Positions 9,201-17,714 of a DNA stretch of 22,038 bases are shown piece by piece; within the stretch, counting starts at the first letter, position 1, and every line of letters begins with the position of its first letter. The notes under the pieces were generated by a model. It did no database searches. It was not told where the DNA came from and worked only from the letters and a program-made list of their open reading frames with translations. The DNA is taken from contig DAIDJC010000019.1 in the NCBI GenBank assembly GCA_027451565.1, positions 1 through 22,038 of the forward strand, in the 5' to 3' direction. Position numbers and translations under genes: made by a program. Source of the stretch: Limisphaerales bacterium (lineage in GTDB: Bacteria; Verrucomicrobiota; Verrucomicrobiia; Limisphaerales; UBA11358).

Positions 9201-10316
9201 ATGTCAACCTCCATAGCCAGAGTCAACATATTGCTTGAGTTATTGCCGGAGTTATACACGCCGGCAGAGTCGAAGGAATTTTCGCATCGGCTGGTGAGCT
9301 TGATCGCAAGGCTGGTTCCTTGCTGGAATGTCGGCTTCAATGAGATTGATTTCCTGCGGGGCCGGACCACGGGGGTTGTTTCCTCTGTGGACTTCGACAT
9401 GGAACGATGGGGGCCCATCTTTGAGGCAAATGTGAATGACCACCCTTTGATCAAGCATTACCAGAAGAATCCCGGGGACACCCGCGTGCTCAGGTTTTGC
9501 GATGTGACAACAACGGCTGAATTCCATCACACAGGCATTTATAACGAATTTTTCCGACCCTTGGGCCGTCCTTATCAAATGGGGCTTTCCCTGCGCGCCG
9601 GACCGCAACGCGTGATCGGCGTGGGCGTGAGCCGCGGGGAGCGGGAATTTACGGAGGAAGAATGCCATCTGCTGGCAGGGTTGCGACCGCACGTTTTGCG
9701 CGCGTATCAGAATGCGAAGGCGCTCACCCACCAGCGCAACATCCTGAAAACCTGCTGTCATGCCTTGGACCGGTCGAATGCGGCGTTGGTGGCAGTTGAA
9801 AATGGCCATGCAACCCTGGCGACCCCCCGGGCGAAGGGGTTGCTTCGCAAATACTTTCCAAAGCAAGGCAGCCGCAAGCTCCTGCCCGAGGAATTGCGGC
9901 AGTGGGTCAGCCTTCAACTCTCCGGGCCACGAATGAGTCATTCCAATGCAAAGGATTGCGCAACCTTGCCTCCATTGGAAATACACCATCAAGGCGGCAA
10001 GTTATCAGTCAGCCTTTTGCCCGGACGCCACCCTGAAGAACATCTGCTGCACTTGGATGAACAAATGGAACGTTTGGCTGGTCAGCTTCAATCTTTGGGA
10101 CTCACGACGCGGGAAGCCGAAGTGGCAGCCTGGCTTGCGCGGGGCAAATCCAATCCGGAAATTGCCATTATCCTTGGCATGAAAGCCCGGACGGTGGAAA
10201 AACATCTCGAACACATTTATGTCAAACTGGGAGTCGAAAACCGGCTCGCCGCCACACTCCAGATACTTCGGAATCCAAGCCATGAAGATTCCGATTCCTG
10301 CCCGGACAGTCCGTGA
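9201..10316 (+). CDS. LuxR-family transcriptional regulator with GAF-like N-terminal domain
   Basis: This is a 371-residue DNA-binding regulator. Residues of about 1-185 form a sensor-like domain (NEIDFL, DHPLIKHYQKNPG, YNEFFRPLGRPYQMGLSLR, GVGVSRG, REFTEEECHLLAGLRPHVLRAY) that resembles the GAF-like domain of many uncharacterised Verrucomicrobia LuxR-type proteins. Residues of about 298-358 are a GerE/LuxR helix-turn-helix (LTTREAEVAAWLARGKSNPEIA, then TVEKHLEHIYVKLGVENR). No phosphoacceptor receiver domain is visible, so it is probably not a classical response regulator. I chose the ATG at 9201. An in-frame TTG at 9126 would add 25 residues (KHRVVAREGHDC...) with no family resemblance. It is divergent from the giant exported protein, so it may control it. 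The ligand is unknown. Confidence 0.85.
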   Translation: MSTSIARVNILLELLPELYTPAESKEFSHRLVSLIARLVPCWNVGFNEIDFLRGRTTGVVSSVDFDMERWGPIFEANVNDHPLIKHYQKNPGDTRVLRFCDVTTTAEFHHTGIYNEFFRPLGRPYQMGLSLRAGPQRVIGVGVSRGEREFTEEECHLLAGLRPHVLRAYQNAKALTHQRNILKTCCHALDRSNAALVAVENGHATLATPRAKGLLRKYFPKQGSRKLLPEELRQWVSLQLSGPRMSHSNAKDCATLPPLEIHHQGGKLSVSLLPGRHPEEHLLHLDEQMERLAGQLQSLGLTTREAEVAAWLARGKSNPEIAIILGMKARTVEKHLEHIYVKLGVENRLAATLQILRNPSHEDSDSCPDSP

Positions 10317-10359
10317 AGTCCGACTTCAGAACGCACAGACTGCCTCAGCACGCAGGGCG

Positions 10360-10378
10360 CTCCTCAGTTTTTGAGGAG
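10360..10378. terminator. Hairpin between convergent LuxR-type gene and gspK
   Basis: CTCCTCA-GTTTT-TGAGGAG is a perfect 7-bp stem with a 5-base loop. It lies 43 bases after the LuxR-type stop and 120 bases after the gspK stop on the other strand. There is no long T-tract on either side, so it would be an atypical bidirectional terminator. Apart from this hairpin, nothing else is evident in 10317-10498. Confidence 0.4.
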
Positions 10379-10498
10379 TTCCCCCCGGCGTATGAAATTT
10401 CAAAACCCCTCGCAAACCCATCGCCGCTTTCCTCCCTCTCCGCCAACTTTACCGGTCTAAAAACTGAGATGCGCCATTTTGGTGCAAACTCCGCCCCT

Positions 10499-11641
10499 TC
10501 ATTCCCAGTAAAATCGCACCACCTGGGTGACCGGACCGTTTCGGAAAATAATGGCCACGAAGTCCCGTTCCTGATTGCCGATGCGAGCGGCGACGTGGAC
10601 TTCAAAGGTGGTGCTTTTGGTGGTGCAATACTGGGACACCTGGGCGGCGGCCTGGGGGGCAACACCTGCGGCGGCCAATTGGCCCACGCTCACAAAGGGC
10701 GTATCATCATCCGTGCCGTCCACGCCGTCTGGCCCGGCCCGGAACTTGAGCAGGTTCTGGGCGCTGGTGGTATCCATGCCGGGTATGAGTTGTAAAACAG
10801 TCAGATCCGCGGTGTTGATATTGATTTTGCCGGAGGAGAATGGGGTGAAAACATTGGTGAACCCAAAGGCATAATCCGGGTTTTGGCTGGAGGCGGCATT
10901 GTTAAGGCCAAGCTGGTGATGGGGGAATGGGCTGGCTCCCTGGCCGCCACCCGGCGTTCCAAAATACATGGCAGGCGTCACGCCCTTCACCAGAAGCAAC
11001 TCGGACAAATCATCCATGGGCCCATTTTTGGCATAGTAGGGCGGGTTCAAACCCTGGTAATAATCGCTCTCAGCACCGGCCGGGCGGGTGGCATCGTCGG
11101 GGTCAATCCAGTCCAGGATGGAATCGGACAACACGGAGATATCATTGGCATCCACGCCCATGGTGTTGAAGACCTGCTGCAGGAGCGGGGCTGGCGCGGT
11201 GTTGATGTTGATTTTGCGTTCCAGGTCAATGATTTTCACAGAGACGACGCCTATGGGGTTGGGCAGGCCCACGGGGTAGTTGTCCAGGGAAAGGCCCATG
11301 AGCGGGCTGTTGGTTTCAGGCCCGATCCCCGGGCCGCCGGCCCAGATTTGTGCGAGGGAATCATAGGGTTGCTGTCCCTCGATGGTGAGGACGTAGCGCG
11401 CCAGTTCCACGCCGGCGCGTCCGAGCCAGAGCATTTGTTCCTCGTTATTGGCGTTTGCCTCGAGGCGGGTTTCCACCTTCATGGAATAGGCGAAGCCCCC
11501 CGCCAGGACGGTGAGCACCACCACCGCAACCAGTGCGGCCACCACGGCAAACCCGGATTGGCGCCGGGGAGGGTTTGCCAGCCTGATGCAAATGTCGTTT
11601 GCCTGCGGCGTGATTGAGGGGCGCTTGAAGGAGTGATTCAC
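10499..11641 (-). CDS. gspK: Type II secretion minor pseudopilin GspK-like
   Basis: This is a 380-residue protein starting at GTG 11641, 7 bases after the gspJ stop. A longer frame upstream would only re-read gspJ. After a basic leader (ANPPRRQSG) the prepilin cleavage site is G30/F31, followed by a hydrophobic helix (FAVVAALVAVVVLTVLAGG). Position +5 of the mature protein is Ala rather than Glu, as expected for GspK, the tip pseudopilin. Length, the 'GRAGVELARYVL' segment, the helix-hairpin-helix-like stretches (ININTAPAPLLQQVF, INTADLTVLQLIPG) and the acidic TGTDDDT-like loop (DGTDDDTPF) fit the T2SSK family. GspK caps the pseudopilus with GspI and GspJ in the inner membrane and periplasm. 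It is the last gene of the operon. Confidence 0.82.
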   Translation of the reverse strand: MNHSFKRPSITPQANDICIRLANPPRRQSGFAVVAALVAVVVLTVLAGGFAYSMKVETRLEANANNEEQMLWLGRAGVELARYVLTIEGQQPYDSLAQIWAGGPGIGPETNSPLMGLSLDNYPVGLPNPIGVVSVKIIDLERKININTAPAPLLQQVFNTMGVDANDISVLSDSILDWIDPDDATRPAGAESDYYQGLNPPYYAKNGPMDDLSELLLVKGVTPAMYFGTPGGGQGASPFPHHQLGLNNAASSQNPDYAFGFTNVFTPFSSGKININTADLTVLQLIPGMDTTSAQNLLKFRAGPDGVDGTDDDTPFVSVGQLAAAGVAPQAAAQVSQYCTTKSTTFEVHVAARIGNQERDFVAIIFRNGPVTQVVRFYWE

Positions 11642-11648
11642 GGTTGCA

Positions 11649-12452
11649 TTAGCGAGGTGGAATGGCCAGTTGGAAACCGGGCTGGCCATTGCCCCCCAGT
11701 CCGCCGGCGCCCAATTGCACGAAGGTGGGCATGGTGCTGGAGGGGAGGGAAAAGACCCGGACAATGGTCCGCTGCGCCTGCGCATCCGGGTTGTCATTGG
11801 CAGAGTCGTCGCCCAGTTCCAGGCCCACCATGACCATGGGGGGAAGCGAATTGGTGTCGTTCCAGCCGTCCACCCAGGCGGATTGATTGGTGTCCCAGCA
11901 GGATATGGTGAATGATTTTACATTCTGCGCCAGGACCAGCGGGTTATTTTGTTCATCCGCGTCCATGTCCATGAGGATGGGTTTTTGGCGCAAAACCAGG
12001 TTGTTTTGGTGGTCCTGGCCGGGCTCGAGTGAAAAGGTGACGCGGCGGAGTTTAAAATCACGCCCCATTTCCGGGTTGAAAAACTTTCCGTTTCTGGGGA
12101 AGACCGCCGGCAGCCGGGCGGCAAAGCTGAGTTCCGCCTGATCCCCGTTTTGGACGATGAAATTGTAATATTGGGAGGAGGCTTGAAAAGATTGGATGCA
12201 CATGAGGGAATTCTCAATGGCGCTGAGGGTGATTCTTTGGCGCTGGGCGCGGGCGGCTGCGGTGCGGCCCACTGCAGTGGCGCGCAGGACAAGGGTGAGC
12301 GTGGCGCAAATGGCCGCCACCACAATGCTGAAGACAAAGATGGAAACCATGACCTCAAGCAGGGTGAAACCGCGCCGGGAACGCCGCGTGCGAAACCCCG
12401 GTTGACCCGGCAAGGATGGATGATTCCGGGATGGCTTGAGCATGGCATTCAT
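11649..12452 (-). CDS. gspJ: Type II secretion minor pseudopilin GspJ-like
   Basis: This is a 267-residue type IV pilin-like protein. The leader RTRRSRRG is followed by FTLLEVMVSIFVFSIVVAA, giving cleavage at G28/F29 and the conserved Glu at +5 (E33). The remainder is a soluble beta-rich domain (LRRVTFSLEPGQDHQN, LAQNVKSFTISCWD, PPMVMVGLELGD) as in GspJ proteins. The ATG at 12452 overlaps the TGA of gspI as ATGA, so translation is probably coupled; M4 at 12443 is a possible alternative start. GspJ joins GspI and GspK at the pseudopilus tip. Its length and its place between gspI and gspK support the name. Confidence 0.8.
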   Translation of the reverse strand: MNAMLKPSRNHPSLPGQPGFRTRRSRRGFTLLEVMVSIFVFSIVVAAICATLTLVLRATAVGRTAAARAQRQRITLSAIENSLMCIQSFQASSQYYNFIVQNGDQAELSFAARLPAVFPRNGKFFNPEMGRDFKLRRVTFSLEPGQDHQNNLVLRQKPILMDMDADEQNNPLVLAQNVKSFTISCWDTNQSAWVDGWNDTNSLPPMVMVGLELGDDSANDNPDAQAQRTIVRVFSLPSSTMPTFVQLGAGGLGGNGQPGFQLAIPPR

Positions 12453-12874
12453 CGGGTGAAATTGCCCCCATCCAAACTGCCGGGCGGCGATTGGGGCCGG
12501 AAAAACAGTGTGGAAGTCTGGGCCACAGGCTGGCGCGGGTTTCTGCGGTCAAAGATAAAGAAGTCGGCGCTGTAGAGGTGGTTGGAACGAATCTCGGTGA
12601 TGGCGCCCTGCCAGTTGAACTGGTCGTAATCCTTGCCCATGACATCTCCAAGATTTCCCGAGTAATCCCCCTCGATGACCTGGTTGGTGAGGGAGATTTG
12701 GGAAAGAATGGCGCTGGCATCCACCAGTGGGCGCTTCATCCGCTGGGCATTGGAGAGGGACTGCGAGACAAGGGAGAGAATGGCAAAGGAACCCACAAAA
12801 AAAACGGCTACAGCCACCATGACCTCGAGAAGGGAAAAACCACGGTGGACCGCTTTGGATTGGCAGGATTTCAT
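12449..12874 (-). CDS. gspI: Type II secretion minor pseudopilin GspI-like
   Basis: This is a 141-residue pseudopilin. MKSCQSKAVHRG then FSLLEVMVAVAVFFVGSFAI gives cleavage at G12/F13 with Glu at +5 (E17) and a typical transmembrane helix. The short soluble part (SNHLYSADFFIFDRR, VAQTSTLFFRPQ) is of GspI size. The start is 10 bases after the gspH stop, with AAGTGAG as a fair ribosome site. Gene order (H-I-J-K) drives the specific assignment more than sequence detail. Confidence 0.75.
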   Translation of the reverse strand: MKSCQSKAVHRGFSLLEVMVAVAVFFVGSFAILSLVSQSLSNAQRMKRPLVDASAILSQISLTNQVIEGDYSGNLGDVMGKDYDQFNWQGAITEIRSNHLYSADFFIFDRRNPRQPVAQTSTLFFRPQSPPGSLDGGNFTR

Positions 12875-12884
12875 TTGGGTTTAC

Positions 12885-13397
12885 TCACTTCAGGTCGGTC
12901 ACCACGGGAAACCCGGTGGCATATTCCAAGGTGATTTTTTCCTCCTGGCCATCCCCGCGCAGCACCAGGACCATTTCATCACTGGTGCCATCGGCGTAAA
13001 AATAAACGCGACCGAAATCGGATTCGGTGAAATCGAGTGAATTGATGCCGAAGGCATCCACCGTCACCCCATCGGTGAAGTGGCCGGAAGACACATAGGG
13101 GGAGCCAAAGGAGGATCCACCGCCATCCACGGCAAACGCGCCATCGGCCGGGCGGAGGACGACGGCGACGGTGTGGCCGGAAAAAATGGCGCGCGCGCGG
13201 GCGCTCTGGCAGGCCTCCGAGAAATCACTCACGGCCTTGCGCATGCCCCGCTTGACCAGCATACGGTCAAGGGCGGGCAAGCCCATGGCAGCGATCATGC
13301 CAATAATGGCCACCACCACCATGAGTTCGATCAAGGTATAGCCAGCCCTCCGGGCGGCGTGGATGCCGCCGGATCGCAAAAGAAGTTTTCGCATCAT
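12885..13397 (-). CDS. gspH: Type II secretion minor pseudopilin GspH-like
   Basis: This is a 170-residue pseudopilin with two adjacent ATGs (13397, 13394). The leader HAARRAG precedes YTLIELMVVVAIIGMIAAM, with cleavage at G19/Y20 and Glu at +5 (E24). The downstream SEACQSARARAIFSGHTVAVVL and the C-terminal VYFYADGTSDEMVL...EKITLEYATG correspond to the GspH/FimT pattern (an 'ARSEAI'-type helix, then DG-containing beta strands). It is 6 bases after gspF. The major pseudopilin gspG, which normally precedes gspH, is absent here. GspG was considered as an alternative name, but the C-terminal pattern favours GspH. Confidence 0.75.
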   Translation of the reverse strand: MMRKLLLRSGGIHAARRAGYTLIELMVVVAIIGMIAAMGLPALDRMLVKRGMRKAVSDFSEACQSARARAIFSGHTVAVVLRPADGAFAVDGGGSSFGSPYVSSGHFTDGVTVDAFGINSLDFTESDFGRVYFYADGTSDEMVLVLRGDGQEEKITLEYATGFPVVTDLK

Positions 13398-13403
13398 GCA
13401 GCT

Positions 13404-14672
13404 TTAGTGGATGGAGGAAATCAACTTGAAAAGGGGCAGGAAGATGCTCAACAGGAGGAAACCCACCACAATGGCCATGACAATGATCAGCACAGGCCCG
13501 ATGAGATCGCTCATCACGCGAAGGGCAATCTGGAGTTCGTTTTCGTAGGTATCCGCGAGGTTGTTGAGCGCACCGGGCACGTCGCCCGTGTCCTCGCCTA
13601 TTCGAACCAGGTCCACCATGAGTTGGGGAAACAGTTTGCTGCGGGCCAGGGGTTGGGCGAGGGTTTTTCCATCCGTGACGGCGTCGCGGGTGTTGGAGAT
13701 GGCTTCCTTGATGAGGACATTGGGGATGACCTGCTCGGTGATTTTGAGCGCGGTCAGGACCGGCACACCATTTTGGAGGAGGGTGCCGAGAGTGCGGGCG
13801 AACTGGCCGAACAGATTGATTTTGATGACATTGCCGAACACGGGGGCGGACATGCGCCATTCATCCAGCTTGCGCCCTCCGGCCTTGCTGGACTGGAACC
13901 GTTTAAACAGGACCACGAAGGAAAGGATCACCGGCACCGCGAGCCACCACCAATGGGTGAAAACATTGCTGGTGCCAATGAGGATGCGCGTGGGGAGGGG
14001 CAGCTCGACGTTGAACCCGTTAAAAATCTCAATGAACTTGGGCATCATGAACGTCATGAAAAAGATCACCAACAGGATGCCGACGCAAATGACCATGACC
14101 GGATAGATCATGGCGGATTTGAATTTGGCCTGGATATCGGCGAATTGCTGAAAATGGGTGGCCATGCGCCGGAGAACCTGGACCAGAGAACCGGAGGATT
14201 CGCCGGCCTTGACCATGTTGATGTATAGATCTGAAAAAATGCGAGGCTGGCGGGCCATGGCATCCGAGAGGGAGCGCCCCTCGGTGACTTCCTGCTTGAG
14301 GGACTGGCTGACGGAGGCGGGAATGCCCTTGGTCTGAAGGTGGGCCATGCTGGTGAGGGCCACGGTAAGGGTCATGCCGGAATTGAGGAGATTGGCGAGC
14401 TGGGTGGTGAAGGTGGCCAATTCCTGGAGTTTGGGGCGGCGTTGTTGGGAGAGCTGGGCTTGGATGGAAGGGGGAAGGAAAGCCTTGAGATTGATGCCTT
14501 GGCTGGTGGATTTGGTTTCCACCGCCGCCCCTGCTCGGGGCACATCCACCGCCATCGGAAAAAGGCCAAACCTTTGAATCTGAACCAAGGCGGCGCTGCG
14601 GTCCGCAGCATCCAGCACTCCTTCCACCATCTCCCCGGTCCGTTTGCGTGCCTTGTAAGAAAACTGCGGCAT
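13404..14672 (-). CDS. gspF: Type II secretion inner-membrane platform protein GspF
   Basis: This is a 422-residue polytopic inner-membrane protein, close to the usual 400-residue GspF/PilC length. The N-terminus MPQFSYKARKRTGEMVEG is the standard opening. Two T2SSF domains follow (about 80-200, FTTQLANLLNSGMTL...FSDLYINMVKAGESSGSL; and 283-410, FARTLGTLLQNGVPVL...DLVRIGEDTGDVP). Membrane segments sit near 187-210, 240-258 and at the C-terminus (LIGPVLIIVMAIVVGFLLLSIFLPLF). GspF couples the cytoplasmic ATPase GspE to pseudopilus assembly; no gspE is present in the window. The ribosome site is weak. It lies 54 bases after the TPR gene and 6 before gspH. It could equally serve a type IV pilus, but the neighbours favour type II. 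Confidence 0.9.
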   Translation of the reverse strand: MPQFSYKARKRTGEMVEGVLDAADRSAALVQIQRFGLFPMAVDVPRAGAAVETKSTSQGINLKAFLPPSIQAQLSQQRRPKLQELATFTTQLANLLNSGMTLTVALTSMAHLQTKGIPASVSQSLKQEVTEGRSLSDAMARQPRIFSDLYINMVKAGESSGSLVQVLRRMATHFQQFADIQAKFKSAMIYPVMVICVGILLVIFFMTFMMPKFIEIFNGFNVELPLPTRILIGTSNVFTHWWWLAVPVILSFVVLFKRFQSSKAGGRKLDEWRMSAPVFGNVIKINLFGQFARTLGTLLQNGVPVLTALKITEQVIPNVLIKEAISNTRDAVTDGKTLAQPLARSKLFPQLMVDLVRIGEDTGDVPGALNNLADTYENELQIALRVMSDLIGPVLIIVMAIVVGFLLLSIFLPLFKLISSIH

Positions 14673-14726
14673 ATTATAATTCTTTGTTAATCTCCGCTGC
14701 GACCCAAAAGTTTCAAAAAACGATGT

Positions 14727-16517
14727 TTATTGGGGGTTGGCTGCCAGCCAGAACCGGATATTGGAAGCCTGGGGGTTGTTGGGATCCAATTCCAAAACCT
14801 TGAGGTAATGGGGGCGGGCTGCCTCGGGATCATGCAGGTTTTGCGCCTGGATATTGCCCAGGGCCAGATGGGCTCCGACATGATCAGGGTGCGCGGCAAG
14901 GATTTTTTCGAATTCATGAATGGCATCCGGAATATAGCCTGCCGAGCGGAGGGCCAGGGCAAAGTTATACCGGGCATCCACGGAGCCTGGCTCGATGGCG
15001 AGGGCGTTTTCGTAGGCTGCCAGCGCCTGGGAATAAATGCTTAACCGCTGGGCCATGAAGGCCGTTTCATACTGTGCGAGAAACCAGGAAGGGTCTGCGG
15101 CGGCGGCTTGGGAGTAGCAGAGGAGCGCCTGTGTCCAATTGGCATCCTGCTCATAGAGACGGGCGTGCAGGAAAGCGGCAGCGGCGGGGGTGCCATTCTG
15201 GTGCTGGCCCGGAGCCGGTCGGGAGGGATGCTGGAAGGCATAACGCGGGAATTTGGAAAGCGGCACCTGTTCCTGCCTGCTTACGACGGGGCTGCCCTGG
15301 CCTGTGACAGGCAGGGGTGTGACGCCGTTTGCCAGGTAGGCAGACTTGGAAGAGGAATTGTTGTCATGGAACAAATGCTGCCAAAACCCTGGGGAATGAC
15401 TGGAGGCCGGGACGGAAGGTTCCGGAGACCCATTGCCGGTGTCATCGCCCGCTGGGACCTGGGTCCTGGGCAGATTGGCGGCCGCACGTGGGGAAGCCAC
15501 AATTTCCGGGGGCGCCGCCACCTGCACCACCTGCGCGGGAACCCATGTGGAATCTGAGGCAGATCCCGCCACTGGGGCAACCGGTCTGAAGGAGTCTGAA
15601 GCCGCCTTGGGCGCAACAGGCGCCGACTCGTTTGGACTGGAAACCACTTGAGCTTCATGACGGGGTGGATGAACCACGGCATCGGCCGTTGGACGCTCAG
15701 CGGGGCGGGGCGCAATTTCTTTCGAGGTTTCCGCTGGCGCCGGACGTGAGGCGGACTCAGGCTGGTGTTCCAGTTGGTTTACCAAGGCATTAACCTGCTC
15801 CCACTGTGAAGGTTGAGGATTGAGAGCCAGATAAGCGCGGTATTGTTCCAAGGCGGCGCCATTGTCGTGCAAATATTTCTGGTTGACCGTGGCCAGGTTC
15901 AGGATGGCTGGGGCGTAAGCTGGGTTTGAGTGAATGGCCGCTTCAAAAAAACGCACGGCATCATGAGGCATGTCCCGCTGAACCCGTGCCAGGCCCAATC
16001 CATTGTATGCGGCAGGGTCGGAAGGCCTCAGGTAAAGCGCTTTGCTGAAACATTTCTCGGCAGAAAGAGTTTCGCCCACCCGCAGATCGGCTGATCCCAG
16101 TTTCAGCCAGCCATCGGGATCGTTATCGCGCCGGAGAGTGTAGGCGGTGAACTCGGCGCGCGCGGCGTCCGGCTGGTTTTGTTCCAGCCAGAGGTTGCCA
16201 AGATTGAAGTGGGCCTCCATGAGGTCGCGGTCCAAGTCCAAGGCACGTTGATAGGCGCTGGCGGCGGCTTGGGGCTGTTGATCTGCCTCCAAGGCCATTC
16301 CATAGTAGTCCCACACCACGGCGTTGGTGGGCATGAGGCTGGAGGCCTGCTTGAAGCGGGCCACAGCCTCTGCGGAATCGCCATGCTGCAAGGCGTCCTG
16401 TCCCTGAAAAAACGCGCGTGGCCCGGCCGGGGAACAGCCAGCCAGCACCCATGCCAGCAATGCCAACACGCAGGCAATCGAAATTTTTTTGAACTGCATC
16501 CTGGCTGGTGGTAACAT
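14727..16517 (-). CDS. TPR-repeat lipoprotein leading the pseudopilin operon
   Basis: This is a 596-residue protein. A signal peptide (MQFKKISIACVLALLAWV) ends in the lipobox LAGC with Cys28, so membrane anchoring as a lipoprotein is likely. Two TPR arrays (about 35-250, e.g. AYQRALDLDRDLMEAHFNLG; and about 440-590, e.g. AYENALAIEPGSVDARYNFA) flank a disordered Pro/Ala/Ser-rich linker of roughly 190 residues. TPR lipoproteins such as PilF/PilW act as assembly factors for secretins and pili, so an accessory role in the downstream system is a plausible inference. The ATG at 16517 has GAGGG nearby but spaced tightly. The ATG at 16499, six codons in, is an alternative start that still leaves a complete signal peptide. 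Confidence 0.8.
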   Translation of the reverse strand: MLPPARMQFKKISIACVLALLAWVLAGCSPAGPRAFFQGQDALQHGDSAEAVARFKQASSLMPTNAVVWDYYGMALEADQQPQAAASAYQRALDLDRDLMEAHFNLGNLWLEQNQPDAARAEFTAYTLRRDNDPDGWLKLGSADLRVGETLSAEKCFSKALYLRPSDPAAYNGLGLARVQRDMPHDAVRFFEAAIHSNPAYAPAILNLATVNQKYLHDNGAALEQYRAYLALNPQPSQWEQVNALVNQLEHQPESASRPAPAETSKEIAPRPAERPTADAVVHPPRHEAQVVSSPNESAPVAPKAASDSFRPVAPVAGSASDSTWVPAQVVQVAAPPEIVASPRAAANLPRTQVPAGDDTGNGSPEPSVPASSHSPGFWQHLFHDNNSSSKSAYLANGVTPLPVTGQGSPVVSRQEQVPLSKFPRYAFQHPSRPAPGQHQNGTPAAAAFLHARLYEQDANWTQALLCYSQAAAADPSWFLAQYETAFMAQRLSIYSQALAAYENALAIEPGSVDARYNFALALRSAGYIPDAIHEFEKILAAHPDHVGAHLALGNIQAQNLHDPEAARPHYLKVLELDPNNPQASNIRFWLAANPQ

Positions 16518-16529
16518 CCGCCCTCATAA

Positions 16530-17588
16530 GTGTCAAGAAACGCACGGTATATTTTATGGGTTCTCGTCCTCGCCAGCCTATGGACTGGGGCTGGCGCTGA
16601 GGCGGCGGATTATTTTGTGCCCAGCAGCGCCAATCCGAAGAGCCAGGTGGTCATAGCGCAGGGCAACGGCTTGCTTGAAGCTTATCTGCCTGATGATAAG
16701 CGGGTTGAATCGTTGTTCAACATGGGCCTGGAGCATTTTACCCATGCCAGCAACGTGGTGTCTGCGTGGCACATGTTATTGAGCACCAACGATATAGTGG
16801 CCATCAAGGTTTTTTCCAAACCCGGGCCTTACTGCGGAACGCGTCCGGCAGTGGTGGCCGCGATGGTTCACGGACTGATTACCGCAGGAGTGCCACCTGC
16901 TCAGATCATACTCTGGGATAAAGACAGCGAGGACCTGCGGGCATCAGGCTTTTCCGCCTTGGGCCGGCGTTTGGGAATCCAGGTTTGCGGCGCAATCGAG
17001 GCGGGCTATAGTCCCACCAATTTTTACCTGCCTGATGACCCGGTCATTGGCATGTTGGTTTGGGGCGACCTTGAGTTTGGCAGCACCAGCCGGGACGCCG
17101 GGCGCCGGTCTTTTGTCACCCGGTTGCTCACCCACCCGCAAACCCGTATTATTTCCGTGGCTCCATTGATCAATGAAGCCGATGCGGGAATCTGCGGGCA
17201 TTTCTACAGCCTGGCCTTGGGAAGCGTGGACAACACGCGCCGGTTTGAGCAAAGTTCAGACCAGCTCTCGGTGGCCCTGCCGGAAATCATAGCCCTGCCG
17301 GAGATCGGGGATCGTGTGGTGCTGAATGTAACGGATGCCCTGCTGGGCCAGTATCAGGGAGGTCCCTCCGGCTTTCTGCAATATGCCACTGAGCTGGACC
17401 AAATATGGTTCAGCCATGACCCGGTGGCTCTTGATGTGCTGGCCATGCGCGAACTTTCCCGTGAGGCAAAAATGTTTGGGGCGAGCACCAGTCTGGCCGG
17501 TTCCGAAATTTATACCAATGCGGCCCTGCTCCAGTTGGGGGTTTGCGACCCGGCGCAAATTCAAATTGACCGCGTGCGGAACTTCTGA
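16530..17588 (+). CDS. Exported DUF362-domain protein
   Basis: This is a 352-residue protein starting at GTG 16530. No other in-frame start keeps the signal peptide (RNARYILWVLVLASLWTGAGAEA, cleaved near A25/A26). The body matches DUF362: NDIVAIKVFSKPGPYCGTRPAV, IILWDKDSEDLRASGFSALGRRLGI, ISVAPLINEADAGICG, NVTDALLGQYQGGP, FSHDPVALDVLAMRELS. DUF362 proteins are uncharacterised, some linked to iron-sulfur proteins, but no CxxC cluster is seen here. The start lies only 12 bases from the divergent TPR gene start, and no ribosome site is obvious. The function is unknown. Confidence 0.82.
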   Translation: MSRNARYILWVLVLASLWTGAGAEAADYFVPSSANPKSQVVIAQGNGLLEAYLPDDKRVESLFNMGLEHFTHASNVVSAWHMLLSTNDIVAIKVFSKPGPYCGTRPAVVAAMVHGLITAGVPPAQIILWDKDSEDLRASGFSALGRRLGIQVCGAIEAGYSPTNFYLPDDPVIGMLVWGDLEFGSTSRDAGRRSFVTRLLTHPQTRIISVAPLINEADAGICGHFYSLALGSVDNTRRFEQSSDQLSVALPEIIALPEIGDRVVLNVTDALLGQYQGGPSGFLQYATELDQIWFSHDPVALDVLAMRELSREAKMFGASTSLAGSEIYTNAALLQLGVCDPAQIQIDRVRNF

Positions 17589-17628
17589 CAATCCATCCTG
17601 AAGCTGACCGGTTTTTTGCAATGGATTG
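17589..17628 (+). terminator. Inverted repeat immediately after the DUF362 gene
   Basis: CAATCCAT (17589-17596) and ATGGATTG (17621-17628) form a perfect 8-bp inverted repeat that starts at the base after the TGA stop. The 24-base loop contains a T6 run. The loop is long for an intrinsic terminator, so mRNA 3'-end protection is an alternative. Nothing else is evident in 17629-17714. Confidence 0.25.
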
Positions 17629-17714
17629 AACGCGGTTGGGTTTGCGGAGGAGGTTTGGCTTGCCTTGAACGCGACCCTGCAGCAAGGTTTGACAGGCTCG
17701 ACACATTGGACCCC

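Noticed and set aside
9252..9992. 246-codon minus-strand frame opposite the LuxR-type gene
   Set aside because: The plus strand encodes a clear regulator, and no motif is seen in the antisense frame.
11642..11797. Extended 432-codon frame for gspK
   Set aside because: The extra 52 codons overlap gspJ in another frame and precede the prepilin leader. The GTG at 11641 gives a normal leader length.
13080..14228. 382-codon plus-strand open frame over gspF and gspH
   Set aside because: The minus strand carries unmistakable GspF and GspH. The antisense product is a His/Gly/Asp-rich low-complexity string, typical of a shadow frame.
14673..14678. TATAAT directly before the gspF ATG as an internal promoter
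   Set aside because: Transcription would begin inside the gspF coding region and no -35 partner stands out; it is probably an AT-rich ribosome-site region.
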